DNA of 64,000 nt from contig NZ_RQIH01000023.1 in the NCBI RefSeq assembly GCF_003939025.1, positions 23,176-87,175 of the forward strand, read 5' to 3'. The notes beneath the pieces are model-generated. The model was not told the origin of the DNA and searched no databases. It saw only the letters and a list, made by a program, of their open reading frames with translations. A program made the position numbers and the translations under genes. This document shows, piece after piece, positions 43,691-52,496 of this stretch; positions within the stretch are counted from its first letter, which is position 1; each line of letters opens with the position of its first letter. The DNA is from Rhizobium sophoriradicis (GTDB lineage Bacteria > Pseudomonadota > Alphaproteobacteria > Rhizobiales > Rhizobiaceae).

Positions 43691-46009
43691 ATGAAATTTC
43701 TGGCCAGGCTGTTTTTGATTGTTCTCGCCTTTATCGGATTGGGCCTGATAGGAGGCGGCGCCCTGCTGCTCAGCCTCGGTGGCTCGCCCTATTACGCGAT
43801 CGGCGGGGTTGCCTATCTGGCTGCCGCGCTTCTGCTGTGGCGCCGGCAGATGTCTGGCGCCCTCATTGTCCTGCTTGTCGCAGCTCTCACCCTTCCCTGG
43901 GCACTATGGGAGTCGGGTTTCAATTTTTGGGCGCTCTTTGCGCGTTTGATGTCCCCCATCGCACTGGCGGGCTTTGCACTTCTCTTTGCGCCGTCGCTGT
44001 CGCCAACCGCCAACCGGAAGCTCTTTTACGGCGGCACTTTGCTTGCGGCGATCCTGCTCGCGGCGGGGTTCAGCCTTGCTTTCACGCCGCATGGGCTGAT
44101 CCGCCCTTCCGCCGATATCCCCGCCTATAAGACTGCCAAGGGCAACAACTCCCCCTCCGACTGGACATCCTATGGCCGCAGCACGGCCGGGGATCGCTAC
44201 TCCCCATTCGATCAGATCAACCGCGGCAATGTTGCCAAGCTCGATCTTGCCTGGACATATCGCACCGGGAAAAGCGATGGCGCCGACCAGAACACGCCGC
44301 TGCAGATCGGCGACACGATCTACACCTGCACGCCGACGGACGTGATCGCAGCGCTTGACGCAGATACGGGCAAACCGCGCTGGACCTTCGATCCGAAGGC
44401 GGCGGCGCCGTACTGGCAGCGCTGCCGCGGCCTCGGTTACTACAAGATGCCATCGGAGGCCCAATCAGCCGACGGTCTTTGCAATGAGCGTCTGGTGCAG
44501 ACGACGATCGATGCCCGCCTCCTGGAGATCGACAGCAAGACCGGCGCGTTCTGCAAGGGCTTCGGAGACAATGGCACCGTGCGGCTTTCCCAGGGCATGG
44601 GTGAAGTCAAGTCAGGTTACTATTTCCAGACATCGGCCCCGCTGATTGCCCGTAATCTGATCGTCGTCGGAGGCTGGGTCATCGACAATCAGGAGGTTGG
44701 AGAACCCTCGGGCGTCATCCGCGCCTTCAATGTCGTCACCGGCGAACTCGAATGGGCATGGGATCTCGGCAATCCCGAGATCACCAAACTCCCGCCGGAG
44801 GGCCAGACCTATACGCGGGCCACGCCGAACATGTGGACGACTGCGGCATTCGACGACAAGCTCGGCCTCATCTATGCACCGCTCGGCAATACCACCCCGG
44901 ATTATTACGGCGTCAATCGCCCGGCTTTCGCCGATCAATACAATGCCACTTTGGTGGCGCTCGATGTCACGACGGGACGGGAGAGATGGAAGTTCCAGAC
45001 CGTGCATCACGATATCTGGGACTATGACCTGCCGGCCCAGCCGGTTCTGCTCGACCTGCCCGATGGCAATGGCGCCACCGTGCCGGCTCTCCTACAGACC
45101 ACCAAACGCGGGCAGCTTTTCCTGCTCAACCGTCAGAGCGGTGTACCCCTTGCCGAGGTTCAGGAGAGACCAGTGCCGCAGGAAGGCGGCGCACCGGAAG
45201 AGAAGCTGTCTCCGACGCAGCCCTATTCCGTCGGCATGCCGACGATCGGTGCGGAACGGGTGACGGAGCAGACGGCTTGGGGACTGACGATGTTCGATCA
45301 GTTAGCATGCCGCATCGCCTTTCGAAAAATGCGCTACGACGGCGATTTCACCCCGATCGGCCCGCAATATGCGATCCAGCAGCCGGGAAATCTTGGCGGC
45401 CTCAATTGGGGGAGCGTGTCGGTCGACCTGCCCAACAACCGGGTCTTCCTGAACGATATCCGCGTGCCCAGCCTCTTCGCACTCATTCCCCGCGGGGAGT
45501 ATGTCGATTTTGCCCTAACCACGACCGCTCACGGCCCCTCCGCCCCGCAGCGCGGCACGCCTTACGGCATGGCCACCGAAATGTGGACCTCGAGACTCCG
45601 CGTTCCCTGCACGCAGCCGCCCTTCGGCACCGTCACAGCCGTGGATCTGAACACACGCAAGATCGCATGGCAGGTCCCGGCCGGGACCGCCGAACAGCTC
45701 GGGCCGTTTAAGATCAAAACCAATCTGCCGATGCCAATGGGCCTGCCGAGTTATGCCGGCACGTCGGCGACCGCCGGCGGCGTCGTCTTCTTTGCCGGCT
45801 TCCAGGATTATTACATCCGCGCCTACGACGCCGAGAACGGCGATGAGCTCTGGAAATATCCCCTACCGGTCGGCTCGAGCGCCACGCCCATGACCTACGT
45901 CTCGCCGAAAACCGGCAAGCAATATGTGGTGATCTCGGTTGGCGGAGCGCCATATTCCAAGGACAACGGCGATTACGTGTTCGCCTTTTCTCTAAAAGAC
46001 GAAGATTAG
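43691..46009 (+). CDS. gcd: Membrane-bound PQQ-dependent glucose dehydrogenase
   Basis: Quinoprotein glucose dehydrogenase, 772 residues, oxidising glucose to gluconolactone in the periplasm and passing electrons to ubiquinone. Five N-terminal membrane helices (residues 3-140) precede an eight-bladed PQQ propeller beginning with SDWTSYGRSTAGDRYSPFDQ. Typical blocks include VHHDIWDYDLPAQPVLLDLP near residue 437 and QPGNLGGLNWGSVSVD near 560. The length matches Gcd proteins. It supports acidification and phosphate solubilisation if PQQ is available; no pqq genes are in the window. It is divergent from the acyltransferase. Confidence 0.93.
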   Translation: MKFLARLFLIVLAFIGLGLIGGGALLLSLGGSPYYAIGGVAYLAAALLLWRRQMSGALIVLLVAALTLPWALWESGFNFWALFARLMSPIALAGFALLFAPSLSPTANRKLFYGGTLLAAILLAAGFSLAFTPHGLIRPSADIPAYKTAKGNNSPSDWTSYGRSTAGDRYSPFDQINRGNVAKLDLAWTYRTGKSDGADQNTPLQIGDTIYTCTPTDVIAALDADTGKPRWTFDPKAAAPYWQRCRGLGYYKMPSEAQSADGLCNERLVQTTIDARLLEIDSKTGAFCKGFGDNGTVRLSQGMGEVKSGYYFQTSAPLIARNLIVVGGWVIDNQEVGEPSGVIRAFNVVTGELEWAWDLGNPEITKLPPEGQTYTRATPNMWTTAAFDDKLGLIYAPLGNTTPDYYGVNRPAFADQYNATLVALDVTTGRERWKFQTVHHDIWDYDLPAQPVLLDLPDGNGATVPALLQTTKRGQLFLLNRQSGVPLAEVQERPVPQEGGAPEEKLSPTQPYSVGMPTIGAERVTEQTAWGLTMFDQLACRIAFRKMRYDGDFTPIGPQYAIQQPGNLGGLNWGSVSVDLPNNRVFLNDIRVPSLFALIPRGEYVDFALTTTAHGPSAPQRGTPYGMATEMWTSRLRVPCTQPPFGTVTAVDLNTRKIAWQVPAGTAEQLGPFKIKTNLPMPMGLPSYAGTSATAGGVVFFAGFQDYYIRAYDAENGDELWKYPLPVGSSATPMTYVSPKTGKQYVVISVGGAPYSKDNGDYVFAFSLKDED

Positions 46010-46066
46010 CGCCGCTGCCGGTCACACTGTGCTATTTTGGTCCGATGAGGAACTGAGGCTACGAGC

Positions 46067-46361
46067 GTGACGCGAAAACTGGCGGCGATCCTGGTCGCGG
46101 ATGTAGTCGGCTAAAGCCGTCTCGCCGGTGCGGACGAGGATCGCATCCTGGCGCGGCTGAGAACCCTGCGCAGCGACCTGGTCGATCCGACAATCGCCGT
46201 GCACAATGGCCGTATCGTCAAGCCCACCGGCGATCGAAGCCTCATCGAGTTTCGCAGCGCCGTCGACGCCGTGCGCTGCGCGATCGAGGTGCCGACGGCG
46301 ATGGTCGAGCGCAATATCGGCGTGCCTCCGGAGCATCGCATCGAGTTCCGGGTCGGGATCC
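46067..46361 (+). pseudogene. Adenylate/guanylate cyclase N-terminal remnant
   Basis: Frame starting GTG 46067 reads RKLAAILVADVVG, then TAA in place of the Tyr in the usual VVGYSRL, then SRLAGADEDRILARLRTLRS, KPTGDRSLIEF and HRIEFRVGI, a recognisable class III cyclase N-terminus. It has one nonsense codon (46112-46114) and is cut off after about 98 codons, where unrelated sequence begins. Clearly dead. Confidence 0.82.
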
Positions 46362-46457
46362 TTTGCGATGTCACCGGAATTGCCGAACCAGAAGTCAATC
46401 TTGGTCTTATCGGCGGCAGCGGGACCAGCAAGAATCGCTGTAGCGAGAAGGGCGCCG
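46362..46457. repeat. Duplicated fragment of the ugpB 5' coding region
   Basis: About 95 bp nearly identical to 16141-16238 (the signal-peptide and N-terminal part of ugpB, antisense here as there). Differences are four substitutions and one 3-bp deletion. It starts exactly where the cyclase similarity ends and has no start signal of its own. Confidence 0.88.
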
Positions 46458-46463
46458 GCGGCG

Positions 46464-46587
46464 CGGCGCTCCGCCGATGAACCTGCTGAAGGCGACAGTG
46501 CGCGATGGCCGGCTGGCGATTGCAGGTTCCGATGCCAGCCTGCCCCTGCCGGCCCGCTTCGCCCAAGCCGCCGTCAATGGCCGCGAA
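46464..46587. repeat. Duplicated fragment of the sugar ABC ATPase gene
   Basis: 124 bp matching 23751-23874 (middle of the sugar ATPase coding region) with three substitutions, in the same orientation. It adjoins the ugpB fragment, so the pair mimics the original chromosomal order with about 7.5 kb missing. A 14-bp direct repeat (CGCTCCGCCGATGA at 46467 and 46602) spans the fragment. Confidence 0.9.
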
Positions 46588-46737
46588 GGCTGGCCTGGTA
46601 TCGCTCCGCCGATGACAATAACCTTGTGAAAAAGCTCATACTAGGGCACAATTTATGAACGCATCTGAAGTTGCGGCACGATCTCATAGCCGGCCGTCTC
46701 GCGCCGAGTGACAGTTCGCGCCGGAGGGGCGGCGTCG
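46588..46737. other. Leader region upstream of the complex I cluster
   Basis: 150 bp with no recognised gene. It should contain the promoter for nuoJ and the genes that follow, but no clear -35/-10 pair, sigma-54 site or FNR/FixK box was found by eye. The ribosome site GGAGGGG (46723-46729) belongs to nuoJ. Confidence 0.4.
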
Positions 46738-47238
46738 ATGGATCAGGGGTTCTTTCTTCTGTTCGCTACGGTGTCCGTGGTCACCGCTCTGACGGTGGTC
46801 CTGGCGCGGAATCCGGTTCACAGCGCATTGGCGTTGATGGCGTGTTTCCTCAATATCTCGGCCATCTTCGTCTTGCTCGAGGCGCCGTTCCTCGCGGTTA
46901 TCCAGATCTTTGTCTATGTCGGCGCGATCATGGTCCTGTTCCTGTTCGTGATCATGATGATCGATGTGCGCGAAGCGGTGTTGCAGCGGTTCTTGCCGGG
47001 CGGCAACCTGTTGGCTCTGGTGCTGGTCGTCGTGCTTGGGCTCGAGATGCTGGTGCTGGTGCTCTGGAGCGACCGCTTTTCGGTCATCGAACCTGTCGCC
47101 ATGCGCGGCGGCGATCAGATCAGGCAGCTCAGCACGACACTTTTCGCCGACTATCTCCTGCCGTTTGAAATCGCCTCCGTGATCCTTTTGGCGGCCCTGG
47201 TCGGCGCCATCGTGCTGGCGCGGAAGGAGCAGGACTGA
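46738..47238 (+). CDS. nuoJ: NADH-quinone oxidoreductase subunit J
   Basis: 166-residue membrane subunit of complex I. Five hydrophobic segments are visible, including the conserved TM3 block AVIQIFVYVGAIMVLFLFVI near residue 60 that carries the pi-bulge coupling helix in known structures. ATG 46738 follows GGAGGGG and is preferred to an upstream GTG at 46708. The stop overlaps the nuoK start by one base. It is the first gene of the forward cluster, whereas J normally follows I. Confidence 0.92.
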   Translation: MDQGFFLLFATVSVVTALTVVLARNPVHSALALMACFLNISAIFVLLEAPFLAVIQIFVYVGAIMVLFLFVIMMIDVREAVLQRFLPGGNLLALVLVVVLGLEMLVLVLWSDRFSVIEPVAMRGGDQIRQLSTTLFADYLLPFEIASVILLAALVGAIVLARKEQD

Positions 47239-47540
47239 TGGTTCCGCTCTCGTGGTATATTGTGCTTGGAGTGGTCCTGTTCGTGATCGGAGCAGCGGGC
47301 GTACTGATCAGGCGCAACATTCTGGTGGTGCTCATGTCGCTGGAGCTTTTGCTCAACTCCGTCAACATCAACTTCATCGCTTTCGGGCATTACTACGACG
47401 ATTTCCGCGGGCAGATCTTCGCGATCTTCGTCATCGCAATCACCGCGGCGGAGGTTGCCGTCGCCCTCGGTATCCTGGTCGCCCTCGTGAGGAACAAGTC
47501 CACCCTCAAGGTCGACGACGTGACCATGATGAAAGGATAG
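47238..47540 (+). CDS. nuoK: NADH-quinone oxidoreductase subunit K
   Basis: 100-residue, three-helix subunit (MrpC-like). The conserved glutamates of the proton path are present in MSLELLLNSVNINFIAF (TM2, near residue 35) and in AITAAEVAVALGILVAL (TM3, near residue 70). It is coupled to nuoJ by TGATG and followed after 4 bp by the first antiporter-like subunit. Confidence 0.93.
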   Translation: MVPLSWYIVLGVVLFVIGAAGVLIRRNILVVLMSLELLLNSVNINFIAFGHYYDDFRGQIFAIFVIAITAAEVAVALGILVALVRNKSTLKVDDVTMMKG

Positions 47541-47544
47541 CGGT

Positions 47545-49008
47545 TTGGACCCGGTGATATCGATCCGGCCGCTGCTTGCCGTTGCCGTCGCAGGCATGGC
47601 GGCCCTTGCGATTCTCCTTCTGAACAACCGCGAGAAACTCCGCGATATCGTCTCGCCCTTGGCCGCAATCGTCATGTTCGCGATTGTCGCCTCGATGGCA
47701 CCCACCGTGCTGGCTGGCGGGACGATCGATTTGCGCCTGTTCGAGATCCTGCCGGGGATTGACTTCGCTTTCCGGGTCGATGCGCTCGGCATGGTGTTTG
47801 CCACCGTCTCGTCGCTGCTGTGGATCGTGGCCGCGATCTATTCCATCGGCTACATGCGGCACTTGAACGAGCATGCGCAGACCCGGTTCTTCGCCTGCTT
47901 CGCCAGCAGTCTGGCCGCCGCCGCCGGGGGTGCCTTCGCCGCCAATCTGTTTACGCTGGTGATCTTCTACGAGGTGCTCAGTCTCGTTACCTATCCCCTC
48001 GTCTACCACCACGAGGACGAGCAAGGATGGACGGGCAGCCGCAAGTACCTCGTCTATCTGATGGGCGCGTCGAAAAGCGTGCTGCTCGCCGCGCTGGCGC
48101 TGACCTACCACATTGCGGGGTCGCTCGACTTTGTGAGGGGCGGGCTGCTGGCGGGAGCTGATGCCTCGGCGCTGCTGCTGACGGTCGTTTATTTCTGCTA
48201 TCTCTTTGGCTTCGCCAAGGCCGCGGTGATGCCGATGCACGCCTGGCTGCCTGCCGCGATGGTGGCTCCGACACCGGTCAGCGCGCTCCTGCATGCGGTG
48301 GCCGTGGTCAAGATGGGCGTGTTCTGCGTGCTGCGCGTGGTCTTCCATGTCTTCGGCGTCGAGCTGGTGGGGAAGCTGGGCCTCGGCATCGCCACGGCCT
48401 ATCTGGTTTCATTCACGATCCTCACGGCATCGATCTACGCCCTCACGCGGGACGACCTGAAGGCGAGGCTCGCCTATTCGACCGTCAGCCAACTCTCCTA
48501 CATCGTGCTGGGCGCGGTTCTGTTGTCGCCGGTCGCGATGGTCGGCGGGATCGTTCACATCGCGGCGCATGCGTTCTCCAAGATCACACTGTTTTTCTGC
48601 GCGGGTTCAATCTATTGCGCGTCTGGCAAGCGCAACATCAGCGATATGGCTGGGATCGGCCGCAGGCTGCCCTGGACGATGGGGGCGTTCCTCATCGGTT
48701 CGCTCAGCATGATCGGGATGCCGCTGACCGCGGGCTTCGTCAGCAAGTGGTATCTGGCACGGGGTTCGGTGGAGGCGGGGGAAATCCCCTTCCTGATCGT
48801 GCTCCTCATAAGTTCGGTCCTGAACGCCGCCTATTTCCTGCCAATCAGCTATCTCGCCTTTTTCGGGACTGAGGCACAGGAGGGCCCCGCGACGGTTCGG
48901 GAAATTCCGATGGTCACCATCCCGCTGGTCGCGACCGCCATCCTGTCGGTGCTGATGGGCATCTTCCCCGGCTATTTCCTCACCTTGGCGGACGGAGTGG
49001 TCAGATGA
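47545..49008 (+). CDS. Antiporter-like proton-pump subunit (MrpD/NuoL family), first copy
   Basis: 487-residue membrane protein with about 14 helices, one of four pump-like subunits in this cluster. Pump residues are intact: Glu143 in TM5 (VIFYEVLSLVTYPLVY), Lys225 in TM7 (FGFAKAAVMPMHAWLP) and Lys256 in TM8 (VAVVKMGVFCVLR). It is as short as NuoM, NuoN or MrpD and lacks the long C-terminal lateral helix of a standard NuoL. It starts at TTG 47545, with AAGGA seven bases upstream, and overlaps the next small gene by 4 bp. Confidence 0.87.
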   Translation: MDPVISIRPLLAVAVAGMAALAILLLNNREKLRDIVSPLAAIVMFAIVASMAPTVLAGGTIDLRLFEILPGIDFAFRVDALGMVFATVSSLLWIVAAIYSIGYMRHLNEHAQTRFFACFASSLAAAAGGAFAANLFTLVIFYEVLSLVTYPLVYHHEDEQGWTGSRKYLVYLMGASKSVLLAALALTYHIAGSLDFVRGGLLAGADASALLLTVVYFCYLFGFAKAAVMPMHAWLPAAMVAPTPVSALLHAVAVVKMGVFCVLRVVFHVFGVELVGKLGLGIATAYLVSFTILTASIYALTRDDLKARLAYSTVSQLSYIVLGAVLLSPVAMVGGIVHIAAHAFSKITLFFCAGSIYCASGKRNISDMAGIGRRLPWTMGAFLIGSLSMIGMPLTAGFVSKWYLARGSVEAGEIPFLIVLLISSVLNAAYFLPISYLAFFGTEAQEGPATVREIPMVTIPLVATAILSVLMGIFPGYFLTLADGVVR

Positions 49009-49259
49009 TCAAGCGCGTGGTCGATTTCTTTGGTGCCGAAATATATGCGCATCAGCGGCGCCGGCTGTTTTATCTGGCGCTCGTTGTTATCGTGATCGCC
49101 GACTTTCTCGTTCCCCGCGAACACGCCGAATACCTGTGGGACCGCCTGCCGGGCTGGTCGGCCGTCTACGGCTTCGGCTCCTGCGTGCTGCTCATCTTCG
49201 TTTCCAAGTTTCTCGGCCATCGGGCTGGGCTGATGCGGCGCGAGGATTACTATGACTGA
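49005..49259 (+). CDS. Small two-helix membrane protein between the antiporter-like genes
   Basis: 84-residue protein with two hydrophobic segments (about residues 22-37 and 53-68) and a PREHAEYLWDRLPGWSAVYGF linker, here given in part (PREHAEYLWDRLPG), ending MRREDYYD. It overlaps both neighbours (4 bp and 8 bp), so it is made in step with the two pump subunits. Similar small proteins accompany MrpD-like genes in other proteobacteria as far as I recall; no function is known. It may be an accessory subunit of the extra pump module. Confidence 0.72.
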   Translation: MIKRVVDFFGAEIYAHQRRRLFYLALVVIVIADFLVPREHAEYLWDRLPGWSAVYGFGSCVLLIFVSKFLGHRAGLMRREDYYD

Positions 49260-51012
49260 CTTCATCCATCCGGCCCTGCTCTTCATTCTCGGCGCTCTGC
49301 CGATCCCATTCCTCAGAGGATCGATCCGCAAGGCTTATCTGCTGCTGATCCCGGCGTTGGCGATCCTCGCCGTGGTTACGATGCAGCCGGGCAACTACGG
49401 CGCGGCGTCGTTCCTCGGGCAGCAAATCCAAGTCGCGAAGGTCGACAAGCTGAGCAGCGTCTTCGCCACGGTTTTCACCATCATGGCCCTGATTGGAACG
49501 GTCTACGCGCTGCACTTGCCTCGCCCCGGCCAGCACGTCGCTGCGTTCGTCTACGTCGGGAGCGCGCTCGGCGTGGTATTCGCCGGCGACTACCTGACGC
49601 TGTACCTGTTCTGGGAAGGCATGGCGTTTGCCTCTGCCTATCTGGTCTTCGCACAGGGCGGCCGGCAAGCGATCAGCGCCGGGTTCCGGTATCTCATGGT
49701 CCATATCACCGGCGGCGTCGTCCTGCTTGGCGGCATCATTCTCTACGGGCTTTCAACAGGCTCGCTACTCCTAGACCCGATCGGCGGGGGGATGGGCGCC
49801 GGCGCCTACTTGATCCTTGCCGGGTTCCTTCTGAACGCCGCCGTGCCGCCGCTCAACGCCTGGCTGACCGACGCTTACCCTGAGGCAACCGTCACCGGGG
49901 CGGTATTCATGAGCGCCTTCACCACCAAGACCGCCGTTTATGTGCTGGCGCGCGCGTTTCCGGGAACCGAGCTTCTCGTTTGGCTCGGCATCGCGATGGC
50001 GCTTTACGGCGTCATCTATGCAGTACTGGAGAACGACTGCCGGCGCCTGTTGGCCTATCACATCGTCAGCCAGGTGGGTTATATGGTGGCGGGCGTCGGT
50101 ATCGGGACCGAGATGGCTGTCAACGGCGCCACCAGCCATGCCTTTGCGCATATCCTATACAAGGCGCTTCTGTTCATGGGTGCCGGGGCGGTGATCTACG
50201 TCACCGGCCGGCGCAAGCTGACCGAGCTTGGCGGGCTCTACAAGACCATGCCGCTGACGGTGGCGCTCTACATGGTCGGCGCCTTCGCGATCTCGGCATT
50301 TCCCTTCTTCTCGGGCTTCGTCACCAAATCGATGGTGATCGCCGCCGCCGGACAGGATCATCGGGCGCTGGTGGTGCTGGCGCTGACAATGGCATCGTCG
50401 GGGACCTTCCTGCACACGGGCTTGAAGCTGCCGTTTTACATGTTTTTCGGCACGGACCGGAAACTGGAGGCGCGGGAGCCGCCGCGCAACATGCTGGCCG
50501 CCATGGGAATGGCGGCGGTGCTTTGCATTGCGATCGGAGTGTTCCCGCAGCCGCTTTATGCGCTTCTGCCCTATCCGGTCGACTTCGAACCTTACACTGG
50601 CCTCCATGTCACGGAGAGCCTCGGCTTGCTGATGTTCGCTGCCTTCGGGTTCGTTTTGTTCCTGCGGGCGCTCGACCCGGAAAACACCATTAGCATCGAC
50701 ACCGACTGGTTCTATCGCAAGGGCGGACGGGTCTTCATGTGGTTCGCCGAACGACCGCTGGCGCGCTACGAGAAGGCGGTGAGCGGGGTGTCCGAAACCG
50801 CGGCGCTACCCCTGCTGTATGGGGCGGCACGGGCGGGACTGCGGATCGATCTCACCGTGGTAGACGCCATCGTGAACGGCGTTGCCCGCTCGATCCTGCG
50901 CGGCGGCGGGCGGCTCCGGCAACTCCAGACCGGCGTCGTGACCCATTACGTGCTGGCGATGATCGTCGGTGTGATCGCGGCCACCGCCATCTTCGCCGTG
51001 GCGTGGCGGTAG
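49252..51012 (+). CDS. Antiporter-like subunit with C-terminal extension (MrpD/NuoL family), second copy
   Basis: 586-residue membrane protein with about 14 core helices and a tail from residue 480 on (DTDWFYRKGGRVFMWFAERP, then a long amphipathic stretch and a final helix), as in NuoL-type lateral-helix subunits. TM5 Glu122 (LFWEGMAFASAYLV) and TM8 Lys226 (SAFTTKTAVYVLAR) are kept. The TM7 lysine needed for pumping in NuoL/M/N is Asn195 (GFLLNAAVPPLNAWL). The Mrp-like TTKTAVY pattern suggests an antiporter-D subfamily recruited to complex I. It fills the NuoL position before nuoM. Confidence 0.87.
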   Translation: MTDFIHPALLFILGALPIPFLRGSIRKAYLLLIPALAILAVVTMQPGNYGAASFLGQQIQVAKVDKLSSVFATVFTIMALIGTVYALHLPRPGQHVAAFVYVGSALGVVFAGDYLTLYLFWEGMAFASAYLVFAQGGRQAISAGFRYLMVHITGGVVLLGGIILYGLSTGSLLLDPIGGGMGAGAYLILAGFLLNAAVPPLNAWLTDAYPEATVTGAVFMSAFTTKTAVYVLARAFPGTELLVWLGIAMALYGVIYAVLENDCRRLLAYHIVSQVGYMVAGVGIGTEMAVNGATSHAFAHILYKALLFMGAGAVIYVTGRRKLTELGGLYKTMPLTVALYMVGAFAISAFPFFSGFVTKSMVIAAAGQDHRALVVLALTMASSGTFLHTGLKLPFYMFFGTDRKLEAREPPRNMLAAMGMAAVLCIAIGVFPQPLYALLPYPVDFEPYTGLHVTESLGLLMFAAFGFVLFLRALDPENTISIDTDWFYRKGGRVFMWFAERPLARYEKAVSGVSETAALPLLYGAARAGLRIDLTVVDAIVNGVARSILRGGGRLRQLQTGVVTHYVLAMIVGVIAATAIFAVAWR

Positions 51013-51020
51013 GGGGTCCC

Positions 51021-52496
51021 ATGGGGTTACCGCTACTCAGCCTCATCATATTCACACCCGCCGCCGGGGCAGCGGTTCTGATGTTTCTGCGCAGCGACGC
51101 TGCTGTGCGGTGGATGGCGCTGGGTGTCACCGTCCTCGACCTTGCTCTCTGCATCGCTATGTTGGTCGGTTTTGACACCACGACCCACGCGATGCAGTTT
51201 ACCGAGACGCGCCCGTGGGTTCCTGCGCTCGGGATCACCTATGCGCTTGGCATCGACGGAATCAGTGCGCTCTTCGTTTTCTTGACCGCGCTGCTGGGCT
51301 CGACCTGCGTGCTCGCCTCGTGGGTCGCGATCGACCGCAAGGTGAAGGAATTCATGGTCAGTCTGCTGGCCATGGAGGCGCTGATGCTGGGGGTTTTCTG
51401 CGCACTCGACCTGTTCTTGTTTTACGTCTTCTGGGAAGCGATGTTGATCCCGATGTACCTGATCATCGGCGTCTGGGGCGGCGACGGCCGGGTCTATGCG
51501 GCTTTCAAGTTCTTCCTTTACACGCTGGCAGGCAGCGTCCTGTTCCTGGTCGGCGTCATCGTGCTCTATTTCAGCGGCGGCGAGACCTTCGACATTCTCG
51601 CTCTGACAGCACAGGATTTGCCGTTCCGGGTCCAGTCGTGGCTGTTCTTCGCTTTCCTGGTTGCCTTCGCGGTCAAGGTGCCGATGGTCCCGGTCCACAC
51701 CTGGCTACCGGACGCCCATGTGCAGGCGCCGACAGCGGGCAGCATCATCCTCGCCGGAGTACTGCTGAAGATGGGCGCCTACGGCTTCCTGCGATTCTCG
51801 CTGCCGATGCTGCCGGAGGCGTCAGTGTATTATTCCACCCTGATGCTTTCGCTTTCGGCACTTGCGATCGTCTATGGCGGGTTGCTTGCGCTGGCGCAGG
51901 ACGACCTCAAGAAGCTGGTGGCCTATTCCAGCATCAGCCACATGGGCTTCGTGACGATGGGGATTTTCGCGCTGAACCTCCGCGGGCTCGAGGGCGGTAT
52001 CCTGCAAATGTTCAATCATGGCGTGACAACGGGCGCGTTGTTCCTGTTCGTCGGCCTGATCTACGAGCGGACCCACACCCGCAGCATCGCCGATTATGGC
52101 GGGCTGATGAAGGCAGCACCGGTCTATACCGCCTTTCTTGCCTTGTTCATCCTGTCGTCGATGGCGCTGCCGGGAACGAATTCGTTCGTGGGCGAGTTGC
52201 TCGTGCTGTCCGGCGGGTTTGCAGCCAACCCGGCCGTCGGCGCGGCCGCCGTTCTGGGCGCATTGCTGGGCGCGGCCTATCTGCTTGGCATGTATGGTAA
52301 AGTCGCGCTTGGTCCGGCGAGCGTCAGCGCCCGGTTCAAGATGCGTGACGTAAACGCCCGCGAGCTCGCTGCGATCCTGTCGCTGAGCGTCTTCGTGCTC
52401 TGGGTCGGGCTCTATCCAAAACCTTTCCTCAACATCATCGATGCCTCGGCGAAACATCTGCTGGCGCAGGTGCACGGTGAGGAGAGCGGCCAATGA
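51021..52496 (+). CDS. nuoM: NADH-quinone oxidoreductase subunit M
   Basis: 491-residue proton-pumping subunit with about 14 helices. The key residues are present: Glu139 (YVFWEAMLIPMYLIIG), Lys219 (AFAVKVPMVPVHTWLPDAHV) and Lys250 (GVLLKMGAYGFLRF). Length is normal for NuoM. ATG 51021 lies 8 bp after the previous stop and follows AGGGGG. It overlaps nuoN by 4 bp. Confidence 0.93.
   Translation: MGLPLLSLIIFTPAAGAAVLMFLRSDAAVRWMALGVTVLDLALCIAMLVGFDTTTHAMQFTETRPWVPALGITYALGIDGISALFVFLTALLGSTCVLASWVAIDRKVKEFMVSLLAMEALMLGVFCALDLFLFYVFWEAMLIPMYLIIGVWGGDGRVYAAFKFFLYTLAGSVLFLVGVIVLYFSGGETFDILALTAQDLPFRVQSWLFFAFLVAFAVKVPMVPVHTWLPDAHVQAPTAGSIILAGVLLKMGAYGFLRFSLPMLPEASVYYSTLMLSLSALAIVYGGLLALAQDDLKKLVAYSSISHMGFVTMGIFALNLRGLEGGILQMFNHGVTTGALFLFVGLIYERTHTRSIADYGGLMKAAPVYTAFLALFILSSMALPGTNSFVGELLVLSGGFAANPAVGAAAVLGALLGAAYLLGMYGKVALGPASVSARFKMRDVNARELAAILSLSVFVLWVGLYPKPFLNIIDASAKHLLAQVHGEESGQ

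Noticed and set aside
46206..46658. 150-codon frame through the fragment scar
   Set aside because: It is an accidental frame through the cyclase, ugpB and ATPase fragments and encodes none of them in the correct frame.
46010..46737. Possible insertion sequence at the scar
   Set aside because: No transposase similarity, terminal inverted repeats or target duplication could be seen; only gene fragments and a 14-bp direct repeat.
46588..46737. FixK/FNR box or sigma-54 promoter before nuoJ
   Set aside because: No TTGAT-N4-ATCAA or TGGCAC-N5-TTGC match was found by eye, so low-oxygen control cannot be claimed.
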